Positions 24,794-33,841 of a stretch of 64,000 nucleotides of DNA are shown here, piece after piece. This DNA is from Lewinellaceae bacterium (GTDB taxonomy: Bacteria; Bacteroidota; Bacteroidia; Chitinophagales; Saprospiraceae), in the NCBI GenBank assembly GCA_020636255.1, contig JACJYE010000009.1:1-64000 (forward strand), written 5' to 3'. Every line of letters begins with the position of its first letter. The stretch's first letter is position 1. Position numbers and translations under genes: made by a program. The notes below the pieces were generated by a model. It saw only the letters and a list, made by a program, of their open reading frames with translations, searched no databases and had not been told where the DNA came from.

Positions 24794-26089
24794 TCACTTA
24801 TCGATCCACTCCAGTTCAACTTCTTCGGGGCTAGTGTGGAAAATACGGGTCACTTTTATTGTATAGTTGCCGATGGCCAGGGATTGCCCTACCTTCGGGA
24901 ACTCTTCGGATTCTTTGAGGATCAGCCCCGAAAGGGTAACGTATTCGTTACTTACAGGCAGAGGGACGGGCAGGTGTACGTTGATCTGGTCGACGGGGTT
25001 TTGGGCTAATACACGAAATTTGCGCTCGCCAATCTCTTCTACGATAGGGCGTTCTGTATCGTATTCGTCCTGTATCTCTCCGACGAGTTCCTCAAGGATG
25101 TCCTCCATGGTCACCAGGCCGACCGTGCCTCCGAATTCGTTGACGATAACCGCCAGCTGAGCCCGTTCGCGTTGCATCTGCCGCAGCAGCGCCCCGATCT
25201 TGCGGGTGGAAGTCGTAAAAATGACCGGACGCACCAGGTCTTTGAGCCCTTTTTGTTCTTCCCGGTACTCGGAAGCCAGCAGGTCTTTAGTCGTGACGAA
25301 ACCGATGATGCCGTCTATGGAATTTTCATAAACCGGGTACCGGGAGTAGCCTTCCTGCAGAGCGATGTCGATGGCCTCCCGAATAGGCATGTTGGCATCC
25401 ATACTGGTTATCTGGGTTCGGGGTTTGAGGACCTGCCGCACCAGTCGGTCATCGAAGTCGAAAACATTCTGGATCAGCTCCCGCTCGGAATGGCGTATAG
25501 CTCCCCCCTCGGCACTTTCCGCTATGATGAGCTTGAGTTCGTCCTCACTATGTACTTCAGCATGGGGCACTGGTTCTATGCCGATCAACTTGAGGAAAGC
25601 ATTGGCTATGCCGTTGAGTAGCCAGATAAAGGGCCTGAAAACGATATAGAACAGCCGCAGGGGCGCTGCAGTCCACAAGGTGGTATTGGTCGGAAAGCGT
25701 ATGGCAAGCGATTTGGGGGCCAACTCACCAAAGACGATATGCAGGATCGTGATCAGGGCAAAAGAAACGGGCAACGCGATCTGATGCGCGGTGGACTCAC
25801 TAATGGCTAAACCCAGGCCGTCCATGATCGCCAGTATGACCTGGGAAACAACGCCTTCCCCTATCCAGCCCAGGCCGAGGCTTGCCAGCGTGATACCCAG
25901 TTGGGTAGCTGCAAGATAGGCATCGAGGTTGGAAATGACGGAAAAGGCAACGCGGGCACTGAAATTTTGTTCCGCCCGGACCTGTATCTGCGATGAGCGT
26001 ACCTTTACTATCGCGAATTCTGCAGCGACGAAAAAGCCGTTCAAGAAAACCAGGAAAAGTGTGAGGAGCACGTTGCCTGCCATAGTCAT
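24794..26089 (-). CDS. CNNM/CorC-type (DUF21-CBS-CorC_HlyC) membrane protein
   Basis: The protein of 431 residues has a DUF21 membrane domain with four hydrophobic segments (about 1-190, with GWIGEGVV and HIVFGELAPKSLAI). A CBS pair follows (about 205-330, with EGYSRYPVYENSIDGIIGFV and VNEFGGTVGLVTMEDILEEL), then a C-terminal CorC_HlyC domain. The family is linked to magnesium, cobalt or sodium transport and is often called hemolysin-like, but it is not a toxin. It is a single gene convergent with the end of the RiPP locus. A second ATG six bases downstream is possible. Confidence 0.92.
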   Translation of the reverse strand: MTMAGNVLLTLFLVFLNGFFVAAEFAIVKVRSSQIQVRAEQNFSARVAFSVISNLDAYLAATQLGITLASLGLGWIGEGVVSQVILAIMDGLGLAISESTAHQIALPVSFALITILHIVFGELAPKSLAIRFPTNTTLWTAAPLRLFYIVFRPFIWLLNGIANAFLKLIGIEPVPHAEVHSEDELKLIIAESAEGGAIRHSERELIQNVFDFDDRLVRQVLKPRTQITSMDANMPIREAIDIALQEGYSRYPVYENSIDGIIGFVTTKDLLASEYREEQKGLKDLVRPVIFTTSTRKIGALLRQMQRERAQLAVIVNEFGGTVGLVTMEDILEELVGEIQDEYDTERPIVEEIGERKFRVLAQNPVDQINVHLPVPLPVSNEYVTLSGLILKESEEFPKVGQSLAIGNYTIKVTRIFHTSPEEVELEWIDK

Positions 26090-26215
26090 TGTATTCTATA
26101 AGTAGCTAAAGGATGTTCGATCGTTTTTGTAAATGTAAAAGAAAAAATCACAAAAAATACCTGCCCTTTTAGGGGGTAGCCTCCATTTGCTGGTATACTC
26201 CTGAAAACGGGTTTC

Positions 26216-28576
26216 ATGAAATATCAGACTTTTACGCTGTTTGTACTAGCTTTTGCCTTCGCCCAGCTTCATGCCCAAAAGTATACCATTAGCGGTTATA
26301 TCAGGGATGCGGCATCTGGGGAGCCTCTCATTAGCGCGAACCTCTATGACCAACACAGCGGTGCAGGGGCGGTTACGAATACCTATGGGTTTTATAGCCT
26401 GACCCTGCCCGCTGATTCGGTAAAACTCTCCTTTTCCTATATCGGATACGATACGGAAAGGCATTCCTTCTTACTCCATGAGGATACTACCCTCAATATA
26501 ACACTCTCCGGAGCAGTGCTGCTTGAGCAGGTAGAAGTGGTCGATACCAAAGGTGGAGGGAGGATCGAAGAGCGGACACAGATGAGCCAGATCGACATCC
26601 CCGTCGAACAGATAAAACGGGTGCCGGCACTATTAGGCGAAGTGGATGTACTCAAAGCCTTGCAACTGCTTCCGGGGGTTCAGTCGGGCGGAGAGGGCCA
26701 GAACGGCCTGTATGTGCGGGGCGGGAGCCCCGACCAGAACCTCGTATTGCTCGATGGCGTGCCGGTGTACAATGTCTCCCACCTGCTCGGTATCTTTTCT
26801 GTCTTTAACGCCGACGCAATAAAAAACGTGACCCTGACCAAAGGGGGCTATCCGGCCCGCTACGGGGGGCGCCTGTCTTCTGTCCTGGAGATTAATATGA
26901 AGGAAGGCAACCTCCAGGAGTTCCATGGCGAAGGGGCCATTGGCCTGATCTCCTCAAAACTGGCACTGGAAGGGCCCATCGTCAAAGATAAGACCTCTTT
27001 CCTCGTTTCAGGCCGCCGCACTTATGCCGACCTGATCTTCGGCCCTATTATCCGGGCCAGCCAGGCGCCTGGATCCGACCTGAAAGTGCGCTTGTTCTTC
27101 TACGATGTGAATGCCAAATTGCAGCATAAGATCAATGAAAACCACCGCCTTTATCTGAGTGGGTACCTCGGCTCCGATGTCTTTGGGAATAAATACAGCG
27201 AAGACGGCTTCAGTTTCGACGGGGGCATCGACTGGGGCAACGCCATCTCCGCATTGCGTTGGAACTGGCAACTCAACAACAAGCTGTTCGCCAATACTAC
27301 ACTCACCTACAGTCGTTACCGCATCGACATCCTGGCCGCGTTTGAAGATAGCTACGAAGGGATGAAAGAAGCATATTCTGCCAAGTATTTCTCGGGAATT
27401 AAAGATCTGGCCGCCCGTGTCGACTTCGACTATATTCCTAACCCCCGCCATTATGTTCGCTTCGGCGCCTCGGCCATTAACCATACCTATGAGCCGGGCG
27501 CACTGGCGTTGAAAGCCGAATTTGACGAAGAGAAGTTTGACACGCTCGTTGGTTCTCAGAACGCATTCAGCAACGAATTTGCGCTTTACCTGGAAGATGA
27601 TATGCAGTTCGGCGCACTGAAGGCCAACCTGGGCGTGCACCTTTCCGGCTTTTCGGTCGACGGGGAATTCTATACGTCGGTGCAGCCCCGCCTGGGGCTA
27701 CGTTATTTGTTGAGTAATAAGCTGGCCCTGAAGGGCTCTTTTGCTACCATGGCCCAATACATCAACCTGCTCACCAGCGAGTCGTTCAGCCTGCCTACCG
27801 ACCTCTGGGTGCCCAGTACGGCCCGTATCAAACCACAGCAGAGCTGGCAGGCGGCCCTGGGCGCCGCCCGCACTTTCGGCGATGCCTATGAGATCAGCCT
27901 GGAAGGGTACTACAAACAGATGCACAACGTCCTGTCCTATAAAGAAGGCGCAAGTTTTCTCTTCGGCCTGGAAAACGACTGGCAGGATAAAGTCACGCAG
28001 GGCGATGGCGAAAGCTATGGCCTGGAAGTGTTTATACAGAAAAAGAAAGGGCGCCTCTCCGGCTGGCTGGGATATACCCTGAGCTGGAACTGGCGGGAGT
28101 TCGAAGAGATCAATGGCGGTAAGCGGTTCCCTTTCCGGTATGACCGCCGGCATGACATTTCGCTGGTGCTGAATTATGACGTGGATGAACGGGTGAGCTT
28201 CTCGGCTGCCTGGGTGTATGGCACCGGCAACGCCGTCTCTCTGCCGACCTACCGCTACCCCTACGAAGTGTATAGCTACCCGCCATATCTGGATTATTCC
28301 GAGGTGGAAACGGGCGGCGAGAAAAATGCCTTCCGTATGACAGACTATCACCGCCTCGATATCAGTATGGAGATCAAAAAGAAACGGCCACGCTGGGAAC
28401 GCAAATGGGCCCTTGGCCTCTATAACGCCTACTACCACCGCAATCCCTACTACATTACCCTCAACAAGGACTACGAATACGACCCCAATACGGGGAATGA
28501 AGTTGTAAAGCGCACTTTCCGCGAGGTGAGCATACTACCCTTGATCCCTTCGGTGTCCTATCAGTTTAAATTCTGA
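26216..28576 (+). CDS. TonB-dependent outer-membrane receptor with CarboxypepD-like domain
   Basis: The protein of 786 residues has a signal peptide (ending AQLHAQ), an N-terminal carboxypeptidase-regulatory-like domain (about 22-105, YTISGYIRDAASGEPLISAN), and a plug (QLLPGVQSGGEGQNGLYVRGG, DGVPVYN). A long beta-barrel follows to the terminal aromatic FKF. It would import a ligand across the outer membrane using TonB energy. The following DUF4249 lipoprotein is a common partner. There is no SusD-like gene, so this is not a standard glycan-uptake pair. The ligand is unknown. Confidence 0.93.
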   Translation: MKYQTFTLFVLAFAFAQLHAQKYTISGYIRDAASGEPLISANLYDQHSGAGAVTNTYGFYSLTLPADSVKLSFSYIGYDTERHSFLLHEDTTLNITLSGAVLLEQVEVVDTKGGGRIEERTQMSQIDIPVEQIKRVPALLGEVDVLKALQLLPGVQSGGEGQNGLYVRGGSPDQNLVLLDGVPVYNVSHLLGIFSVFNADAIKNVTLTKGGYPARYGGRLSSVLEINMKEGNLQEFHGEGAIGLISSKLALEGPIVKDKTSFLVSGRRTYADLIFGPIIRASQAPGSDLKVRLFFYDVNAKLQHKINENHRLYLSGYLGSDVFGNKYSEDGFSFDGGIDWGNAISALRWNWQLNNKLFANTTLTYSRYRIDILAAFEDSYEGMKEAYSAKYFSGIKDLAARVDFDYIPNPRHYVRFGASAINHTYEPGALALKAEFDEEKFDTLVGSQNAFSNEFALYLEDDMQFGALKANLGVHLSGFSVDGEFYTSVQPRLGLRYLLSNKLALKGSFATMAQYINLLTSESFSLPTDLWVPSTARIKPQQSWQAALGAARTFGDAYEISLEGYYKQMHNVLSYKEGASFLFGLENDWQDKVTQGDGESYGLEVFIQKKKGRLSGWLGYTLSWNWREFEEINGGKRFPFRYDRRHDISLVLNYDVDERVSFSAAWVYGTGNAVSLPTYRYPYEVYSYPPYLDYSEVETGGEKNAFRMTDYHRLDISMEIKKKRPRWERKWALGLYNAYYHRNPYYITLNKDYEYDPNTGNEVVKRTFREVSILPLIPSVSYQFKF

Positions 28577-28627
28577 CAGGCCGGCTTGCGGTAGCAGCCT
28601 GTAATTATGCAGCTATGAACCTGAGTA

Positions 28628-28720
28628 GTGTTCAAAAAATAGGTTCTTCATTGGAGATTTTGCGGCCTGGTTTGTCTTCCAGCCTGCACCACATCGTAAA
28701 ATCGTCGGGCTTATTTTTAT
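28628..28720 (-). repeat. Dispersed palindromic repeat, copy C
   Basis: This 93-bp copy begins GTGTTCAAAAAATAGGTTC, has a central GTCTTCCAGCCTGCACC, and ends in CGTCGGGCTTATTTTT. The order of arms is reversed relative to copy A. It fills most of the 200-bp gap between the receptor and the DUF4249 gene. Confidence 0.65.
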
Positions 28721-28776
28721 AATTGTTATAAAATCAGAAAAAAATAATGATAAAAAAAATAATGATGGTAAATATA

Positions 28777-29691
28777 ATGATATCAAAAAAGGCCATCGTG
28801 GCGATGATCGCCCTGGGGCCGCTGCTATTTACTGCCTGCGACCCCGATAACTTCAGCCAGGTGGTAGACATCGACATCCCGGAACACGATCCGAAGCTCG
28901 TGTTGAACGCTCGTTTTGACGATCAGGCCCATTCGCTGAGCGTTTTACTTTCCAACAGCCTGGGCATTCTCGATACGGCCCAATACAGCCTTTTCCCTCA
29001 GGCTACAGTCCGCCTGTTTGCTGATGATGTCCTGGCCGGTGAATTTCAATTCGACCCCAACGCTTCGAAGTTCATCACCCTGTTGGATGTGCCTTTAAGC
29101 AATTCGGGTGGGCTGTATCGCCTCGAGGCCTCCACGCCTGGCTTCGGCCCTGTTTTTGCCGAGCAGCGGATGCCCGTCCCCGTTGAGATCGAGTCTGTAG
29201 TTTTGGAGCGGGATGGCGCTGTGAGCGAAGAGGGAGAAAAAGCCGATGAGATAAAGATACAGTTCACAGACCCTGCGGGGCAAGACAACTATTACGCCGT
29301 ACGGGTCGAGTATTTGGCCAGAACCGTCGTTCAGCCGGGAGACACCGTTGAGTATAGCTACCCCTTGTATACTTCTACGCTCGATCAGGTCGTGCGGAGC
29401 GGAAATGAGTTCGATCATCTGTTCCCGGGGCAATCGTTTGACGGCACGCGTTATACGCTGAGCCTGTATTCGGAGGGTGGCATCGACTTCGACGACCCTA
29501 ATGGCAGGGTGAAGGCCTACCTCTATTCTCTCACCAGAGAAGGGTATCTCTATGACCTGTCGCTAAGCCAGTATTTTGATACCGTCGATAACCCCTTCGC
29601 CGAACCGGCAACGGTGTTCAGCAATATTGAGGGAGGGTATGGAGCTTTTACTCTTCGCGCTATTGCAGAAAAGGAAGTACCGGTACAGTAA
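28777..29691 (+). CDS. DUF4249 lipoprotein, partner of the TonB receptor
   Basis: The protein of 304 residues starts with a lipoprotein signal (ISKKAIVAMIALGPLLFTAC, Cys at 21) and has the DUF4249 layout. It opens with IDIPEHDPKLVLNARFD, then alternating beta-rich segments (YRLEASTPGFGPVFAEQRMP), and ends in a domain with DNYYAVRVEYL. DUF4249 genes commonly follow TonB receptors of this type in Bacteroidota. They are thought to act at the outer membrane with the receptor. Several in-frame ATGs lie upstream from 28747; I chose the one giving a normal signal length. Confidence 0.85.
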   Translation: MISKKAIVAMIALGPLLFTACDPDNFSQVVDIDIPEHDPKLVLNARFDDQAHSLSVLLSNSLGILDTAQYSLFPQATVRLFADDVLAGEFQFDPNASKFITLLDVPLSNSGGLYRLEASTPGFGPVFAEQRMPVPVEIESVVLERDGAVSEEGEKADEIKIQFTDPAGQDNYYAVRVEYLARTVVQPGDTVEYSYPLYTSTLDQVVRSGNEFDHLFPGQSFDGTRYTLSLYSEGGIDFDDPNGRVKAYLYSLTREGYLYDLSLSQYFDTVDNPFAEPATVFSNIEGGYGAFTLRAIAEKEVPVQ

Positions 29692-29721
29692 CCCTCATCC
29701 GGATATGGAAAATGAAAAACC

Positions 29722-30633
29722 TCATTTCGGCAGCCTGATCTCATAGGTTTTACCGCTCCGGTTTGTGAGCTTGGAGTCGACAAGCCAGGGATTGTAGACC
29801 TTGAGCATTCGGTATGACGTACCATGCTCGACGGCAAAATCACCCCAATTGGCCACCGGGCCGTCAACGGTCACGGTCTTGTAATCCTCAAGCGGGGGGT
29901 AGCGGTCCTCTTTTTCGATATAGAAACCGAAATCATTGGGGTGGCCCATGATCTCTTTGATCGCCACCAGGCGAAAAACGTAACGCGAAGTCTCGGAGTT
30001 GAGGTTGAGGTCGTAGTAATTGGTAGCGCGCTGCTCACTGGCCTCCCGCGCCAGGCGTGCGGCGCCGACGTTATAGGCGGCGGCAGCCATGGTCCAGCTT
30101 CCAAAGCGCTTGTATAAGCCCTTTAGGAATTCGCAGGCTGCAAGCGTGCTTTTTTCCAGGTGGTAGCGTTCGTCCACTTCATCGTTCACCTCCAACCCGA
30201 AATCGCCGGAAGCCCCGCGCATAAACTGCCAGAAACCACGGGCGCCGGCCGACGAGACTTCGTTGCGCAGGCTGCTTTCCGCCACAGCCAGGTATTTGAA
30301 ATCTTCCGGAAGGCCTTGCTCTTTGAGAATGCGTTCGATGGTGGGAAAATACTTGTACGCATTCTTGATGTTGAGAATGGTGGTAGAATGCCAGTACGTA
30401 TTGACCAGCAGTTCGCGGTCGAGGCGCTCGCGGACGTCGAAGTTATCCATAGGCAGAGGCTCCCCGGCAAAATCAAAAGGCCGGTTGAGGTCTACAGGTT
30501 TGATAACCTGAGGGATGCCTGATGTTTTCTCATCCTGCTTCTCCGGGCCGCCTTTGCCGGAATAGGAAGCAAACAGGGCAATACTTAGAAAAGCGGCCAA
30601 TGCCAGGGTGTAATAATGCAGTGCTTTGAACAT
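29722..30633 (-). CDS. Lytic transglycosylase (SLT domain) with C-terminal LysM-like region
   Basis: The protein of 303 residues has an N-terminal membrane or signal segment and a central SLT domain. The catalytic Glu is at 119 (LAVAESSLRNEVSSAGARGF). Family motifs GFWQFM and AAAAYNVGAARL follow. The last 50 residues resemble a LysM repeat (GTSYRMLKVYNPWL). It would cut peptidoglycan glycan strands in the periplasm, as MltD-type enzymes do. It is the last gene of a minus-strand operon, starting 4 bp after the DUF2480 stop. Confidence 0.9.
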   Translation of the reverse strand: MFKALHYYTLALAAFLSIALFASYSGKGGPEKQDEKTSGIPQVIKPVDLNRPFDFAGEPLPMDNFDVRERLDRELLVNTYWHSTTILNIKNAYKYFPTIERILKEQGLPEDFKYLAVAESSLRNEVSSAGARGFWQFMRGASGDFGLEVNDEVDERYHLEKSTLAACEFLKGLYKRFGSWTMAAAAYNVGAARLAREASEQRATNYYDLNLNSETSRYVFRLVAIKEIMGHPNDFGFYIEKEDRYPPLEDYKTVTVDGPVANWGDFAVEHGTSYRMLKVYNPWLVDSKLTNRSGKTYEIRLPK

Positions 30634-30636
30634 GGT

Positions 30637-31158
30637 TCAACCATTTTTGGGCATTTTGTAAATGGGGACCGTCGAACAGGGCTCCCCGAACATGATGCTT
30701 TTCGCCAGAGGGCGCAGGCGCTTTGTTAGCTCGACATAGGCCGACGCAGGCACCGGCCTGTCGCTGCAGCCTTTGACAATGATACGCTGGCCCCTGTACT
30801 GCTCCACATCAAGCGCAGCCAGCTTCGTAGCGTAAGCCTGCTGCAGATAGGCGTCGGGTGTCCCCTGATAAACATCAGTAGCAAAAGGCGTGGCCAGGGA
30901 TGCCACCAGCATATACGCCCACATTGGGATGATAGCATCAGCAGAACAGAAAACGAGCAACACTTTGCCCTCGTACTGTGCCCAGTCATGGGCATCCATA
31001 GCTTCCCGGAAATCATTCTCCCGCAGGATGAGCCCATGGAACAGATAGTCTTTAAGGTCGAACGCAACCGTTACATCAGCAGGGAAGAATTCTTCCAGCT
31101 TGATGGTGATCAGCCCACTGGCCGCTACCCGGTTGACTAATGGTTTATCGGTATGCAT
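30637..31158 (-). CDS. DUF2480 family protein
   Basis: This 173-residue cytoplasmic protein matches DUF2480, a family confined to Bacteroidota: LVNRVAASGLITIKLEEFFP, then FDLKDYLFHGLILRE, GKVLLVFCSADAIIPMWAY, and a C-terminal Cys-rich GCSDRPVPASAYVEL. Its function is unknown to me. It sits between scpB and the lytic transglycosylase gene, with a short gap on either side, so the three are probably co-transcribed. Confidence 0.85.
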   Translation of the reverse strand: MHTDKPLVNRVAASGLITIKLEEFFPADVTVAFDLKDYLFHGLILRENDFREAMDAHDWAQYEGKVLLVFCSADAIIPMWAYMLVASLATPFATDVYQGTPDAYLQQAYATKLAALDVEQYRGQRIIVKGCSDRPVPASAYVELTKRLRPLAKSIMFGEPCSTVPIYKMPKNG

Positions 31159-31193
31159 GTTCTTTTCCTGTTTTATCGGTTTTTATTCAGCGC

Positions 31194-31808
31194 CTATTGC
31201 TCTTCTTCGAGCGTATCGGCATCGCTCTCCTCCGGTATGTCCTCTTCGATGGGCGCCTGCTCGCCGATCACGAAATCCGCTTCCTTGAATTCTTTGGGCT
31301 TAGGAAGGTCGCGCAGGCTTTTCAGCCCAAAATAATCCATGAACTTATCGCTCGTTCCGTACAATAGGGGGCGCCCTGGCCCTTCATCGCGCCCTACAAT
31401 AGCAACAAGCTCTTTTTCCAATAGTTTTTGCAGGGAATAGTCGCAACTCACCCCCCGGATCTTTTCCATCTCCGTCTTGCTGACCGGCTGCTTGTAGGCA
31501 ATGATAGACAGGGTTTCCAGCGCGGCCTGTGAGAGCCGTTTGCGCGTCGTTTGGCGCAGGTACGTGCCTACGGTATGGTGAAATGCGGGTTTGGTCAGGA
31601 ACTGGTACCCCTCTGCGATCTCGTTGATCTCAAAAGCAAAGCCTTTTTCCCGATACCGGGCCGTGAGTTGCCCGATGGCTGCCAGCAGATCCTCGTCCGG
31701 GAATTTTATGCCGAGTGCTTCCTCCAGGCAGCTTTTTATCTCCTCCAGGCTGATAGGCTGAGCCGTGGCGAATATCAGGCTTTCGATATGTTGTGCAAGA
31801 TGCTCCAA
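31194..31808 (-). CDS. scpB: Segregation and condensation protein ScpB
   Basis: The protein has about 204 residues and two winged-helix domains: HIESLIFATAQPISLEEIKSC at the start, then FAFEINEIAEGYQFLTKPAF and ALETLSIIAYKQPVSKTEME. The end is acidic. ScpB joins ScpA and SMC to condense and separate chromosomes. The frame stays open to 31937, but that would overlap the upstream gene by about 80 bp. A -7-like TATCTTTA lies at 31830-31837, so the TTG at 31808 is the more likely start. No scpA is in the window. Confidence 0.85.
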   Translation of the reverse strand: MEHLAQHIESLIFATAQPISLEEIKSCLEEALGIKFPDEDLLAAIGQLTARYREKGFAFEINEIAEGYQFLTKPAFHHTVGTYLRQTTRKRLSQAALETLSIIAYKQPVSKTEMEKIRGVSCDYSLQKLLEKELVAIVGRDEGPGRPLLYGTSDKFMDYFGLKSLRDLPKPKEFKEADFVIGEQAPIEEDIPEESDADTLEEEQ

Positions 31809-31854
31809 AGTTTCTTTCTTTTTTTGCGGTAAAGATATGAAACGCAGGCATTTC

Positions 31855-32850
31855 TCACCAGCACTCGCGCCTTGCGCGTTGCTGGAAGGGCAGGCTGCGG
31901 GTAAGGCGCTGATAAGCAACCTGATTGGCCGTGGCATTCTCTTCTGCGCCGGTATCCTGAAAGCGTATGGCCGCCAGCCCGTTGATGCCTTTCAGCTCGT
32001 AGGCGAGGCGAACGAAACACTCGGCCTGCTGGGGGGTAAGCTCGGGGTGCAGCTCGGCATGGCGGGCCAGGGCGCGCTCCCAATAGCGGGTGGCCTGCGC
32101 TTCTGATGGCTGGCCGAGTAACAACTCACTAATGCCAGGGCTGCTGATTAGGTACCGGACGGAAAACTCGTCGCCTTTTTCCAGGGGCATCCCGGTATCG
32201 AGGATGACCGGCATGCCGGAAGGATAATCCAGCGTACCCTGGTGTGCCCGGTTGCCGGCAATAAAGGAAAACTGGATGGCCGTCGAATGCCCCTCGCTGG
32301 AAAGGCCGTCAATGACGCCAAGCGTGTTCTGCCCATGTACTTCAAGGAGTTGTTCCCGGTTCTTTTCTTTCTGGCGAGCATCGAAGCGGATAAAAAAACC
32401 GGTGAAAATGGCCGCCACTATGCCCAGCGCTCCGAAGAACAGCAGCGTTTGCCGCCAGTGTTTTTTTTCCACCTTTTTGCGCTCGCGGTTGCGGGGCGTA
32501 TCTACCTTGCGGTTGATCTCGAAGGCATAGGTGAACTGGCCGTTCTTCTTTTCTATCTTCAGTTCGCACAGCTCGTCATCGAGGAAAAGAGGATAGGCCT
32601 TGCTTTCCAGTACATGGAAATCAATAAGCACGACCCGAAGGTTGCAGTGGACGACCAGATGCCCCGTATTGGGGCCGTGGAACACTCCTACGGTGTAGTG
32701 CTGCCCCGTGTCGCCTACGTATGTCCAACTGAGCTGTGCCAAGAGGTTATGGATTGAGGATATTAGATATTTGAGAAACCTACCCGTTTTGTATACAAAA
32801 AGATACGGAATGATGTTGGATTTTGCGTTAATGGTTTGACATTTTAACAT
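31855..32850 (-). CDS. Unrecognised single-pass membrane protein
   Basis: I do not recognise this protein of 331 residues. The first 110 residues form a beta-rich cytoplasmic-looking domain (TGQHYTVGVFHGPNTGHLVVHC). A charged stretch (RNRERKKVEKKHWRQ) and one membrane helix (LLFFGALGIVAAIFTGFFI, about 155-173) follow. The extracytoplasmic part contains PVILDTGMPLEKGDEFSVRYL and a helical end (LARHAELHPELTPQQAECFVRLAYEL). The first 40 residues are atypical, and a later TTG start is possible. It is divergent from the PaaY-like gene and upstream of scpB. Confidence 0.7.
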   Translation of the reverse strand: MLKCQTINAKSNIIPYLFVYKTGRFLKYLISSIHNLLAQLSWTYVGDTGQHYTVGVFHGPNTGHLVVHCNLRVVLIDFHVLESKAYPLFLDDELCELKIEKKNGQFTYAFEINRKVDTPRNRERKKVEKKHWRQTLLFFGALGIVAAIFTGFFIRFDARQKEKNREQLLEVHGQNTLGVIDGLSSEGHSTAIQFSFIAGNRAHQGTLDYPSGMPVILDTGMPLEKGDEFSVRYLISSPGISELLLGQPSEAQATRYWERALARHAELHPELTPQQAECFVRLAYELKGINGLAAIRFQDTGAEENATANQVAYQRLTRSLPFQQRARRECW

Positions 32851-32866
32851 ACATGCACAATCTTTG
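32835..32866 (+). promoter_or_regulatory. Promoter of the PaaY-like gene
   Basis: TTTG at 32835-32838 and AATCTTTG at 32859-32866 are separated by 20 bp, the standard Bacteroidota spacing, with one mismatch in the -7 box. The start codon is 39 nt further on. Confidence 0.6.
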
Positions 32867-32905
32867 CCATGTATTTGTTACTAACCAAAAATAAAACCAT
32901 CTAGC

Positions 32906-33511
32906 ATGATCTACGAGTTCAAGGGCTTCCGGCCCGTAGTCCACGAATCAGCTTTTGTCCACCCTCAGGCCACCGTCACCGGCAACGTTATCATTGGCGC
33001 TAATGTTTATATCGGCCCCGGGGCCGCCATCCGCGGTGATTGGGGAGAGATCGTCATCGAAGACGGTTGTAATGTACAGGAGAACTGCACGATCCACATG
33101 TTCCCTGGGGTTACGGTCCGATTGAAAAAAGATGCCCATATCGGGCATGGGGCCGTTATCCACGGAGCTACCATCGGGCGCAATACGCTGATCGGCATGA
33201 ACGCCGTCATTATGGATAATGTAGAGATCGGGGACGAATGTATCATCGGCGCGCTTAGCTTTATCAAAGCAGATGAAAAGATCCCCCGAAGAAGCATGGT
33301 TGTCGGCAACCCCGGTAGGGTCGTCAAGGAGGTCAGTGACGATATGATAGCCTGGAAAACGCAGGGCACGCGCCTGTACCAGCAGCTGCCCCGGGAATGC
33401 CACGAATCGCTCCACCCCTGCCACGACCCCCTGCGCAAGGTGCCGGAAGGCCGCCCTAGCCAGGATGTGCTCTTTCAAACCTGGCACGAGGTAAAAGAAG
33501 GCGTGGCCTAA
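32906..33511 (+). CDS. paaY: Gamma carbonic anhydrase-like hexapeptide protein (PaaY-like)
   Basis: The 201-residue protein has the left-handed beta-helix of hexapeptide repeats: FVHPQATVTGNVIIGANVYI, IHMFPGVTVRLKKDAHIGHG, IGRNTLIGMNAVIMDNVEIG. Its metal-binding His residues lie in the HMF and HIGHGAVIHG segments. The C-terminal helix with CHESLHPCHDPLRKV is of the PaaY type. PaaY acts as a thioesterase in phenylacetate breakdown, and relatives are carbonic anhydrases. The gene lies 1.4 kb before paaZ, which supports the PaaY reading, but no paaABCDE genes are seen here. Confidence 0.75.
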   Translation: MIYEFKGFRPVVHESAFVHPQATVTGNVIIGANVYIGPGAAIRGDWGEIVIEDGCNVQENCTIHMFPGVTVRLKKDAHIGHGAVIHGATIGRNTLIGMNAVIMDNVEIGDECIIGALSFIKADEKIPRRSMVVGNPGRVVKEVSDDMIAWKTQGTRLYQQLPRECHESLHPCHDPLRKVPEGRPSQDVLFQTWHEVKEGVA

Positions 33512-33634
33512 TGGAGGGCGCTGGGCCCTGGCCTCGCGTAGAGAAACTGACAGGAAGCATAGGGCAAAAAGCCCGGCATACAAGAAGCGTGATTGGTTTT
33601 TCATCATGGGAACCGGTTTTTGTTTATTTTCCAT
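33512..33634 (-). pseudogene. Orphan 5' end of a secreted-protein gene
   Basis: On the minus strand an ATG opens a frame that reads as a convincing signal peptide: MKNQSRFLYAGLFALCFLSV, then a cleavage region ending REARAQ. At 33511 the frame runs into the antisense strand of the PaaY-like gene and becomes meaningless. This looks like the start of a secreted-protein gene whose body has been lost, with the deletion ending at paaY. It lies directly beside a 163-bp hairpin element. Confidence 0.5.
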
Positions 33635-33650
33635 AAACGCCTTGTATAGA

Positions 33651-33813
33651 TTAATAGTAACTATTCAGCATCATGGGGGTTTACGGCCTGAAGCAAGATT
33701 TTGTAATCCGCCCTTCCCCTTTCAAGGAGAATGAGAAGGGTTTAGACAAGAAAAAGCCTACAAAATTTTGCTTCAGGAGCATTTTAGGCCGCATGCTGAA
33801 TAGTTACGATTAA
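33651..33813. repeat. Long hairpin element (MITE-like), 163 bp
   Basis: The outer arms are TAGTAACTATTCAGCAT at the left and ATGCTGAATAGTTAC at the right. Inner arms CCTGAAGCAAGATTTTGTA and TACAAAATTTTGCTTCAGG match almost perfectly. The centre contains TTCCCCTTTC against GAGAAGGG. Transcribed, it would fold into one long stem. It has no coding capacity. It is a different family from the repeats at copies A-F. Confidence 0.7.
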
Positions 33814-33841
33814 TAATTTTAATTTGAATCGAAAAGCGAGG

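Noticed and set aside
24794..26089. Hemolysin toxin
   Set aside because: The hemolysin name of this family is historical. The DUF21-CBS-CorC layout indicates an ion-transport-related membrane protein.
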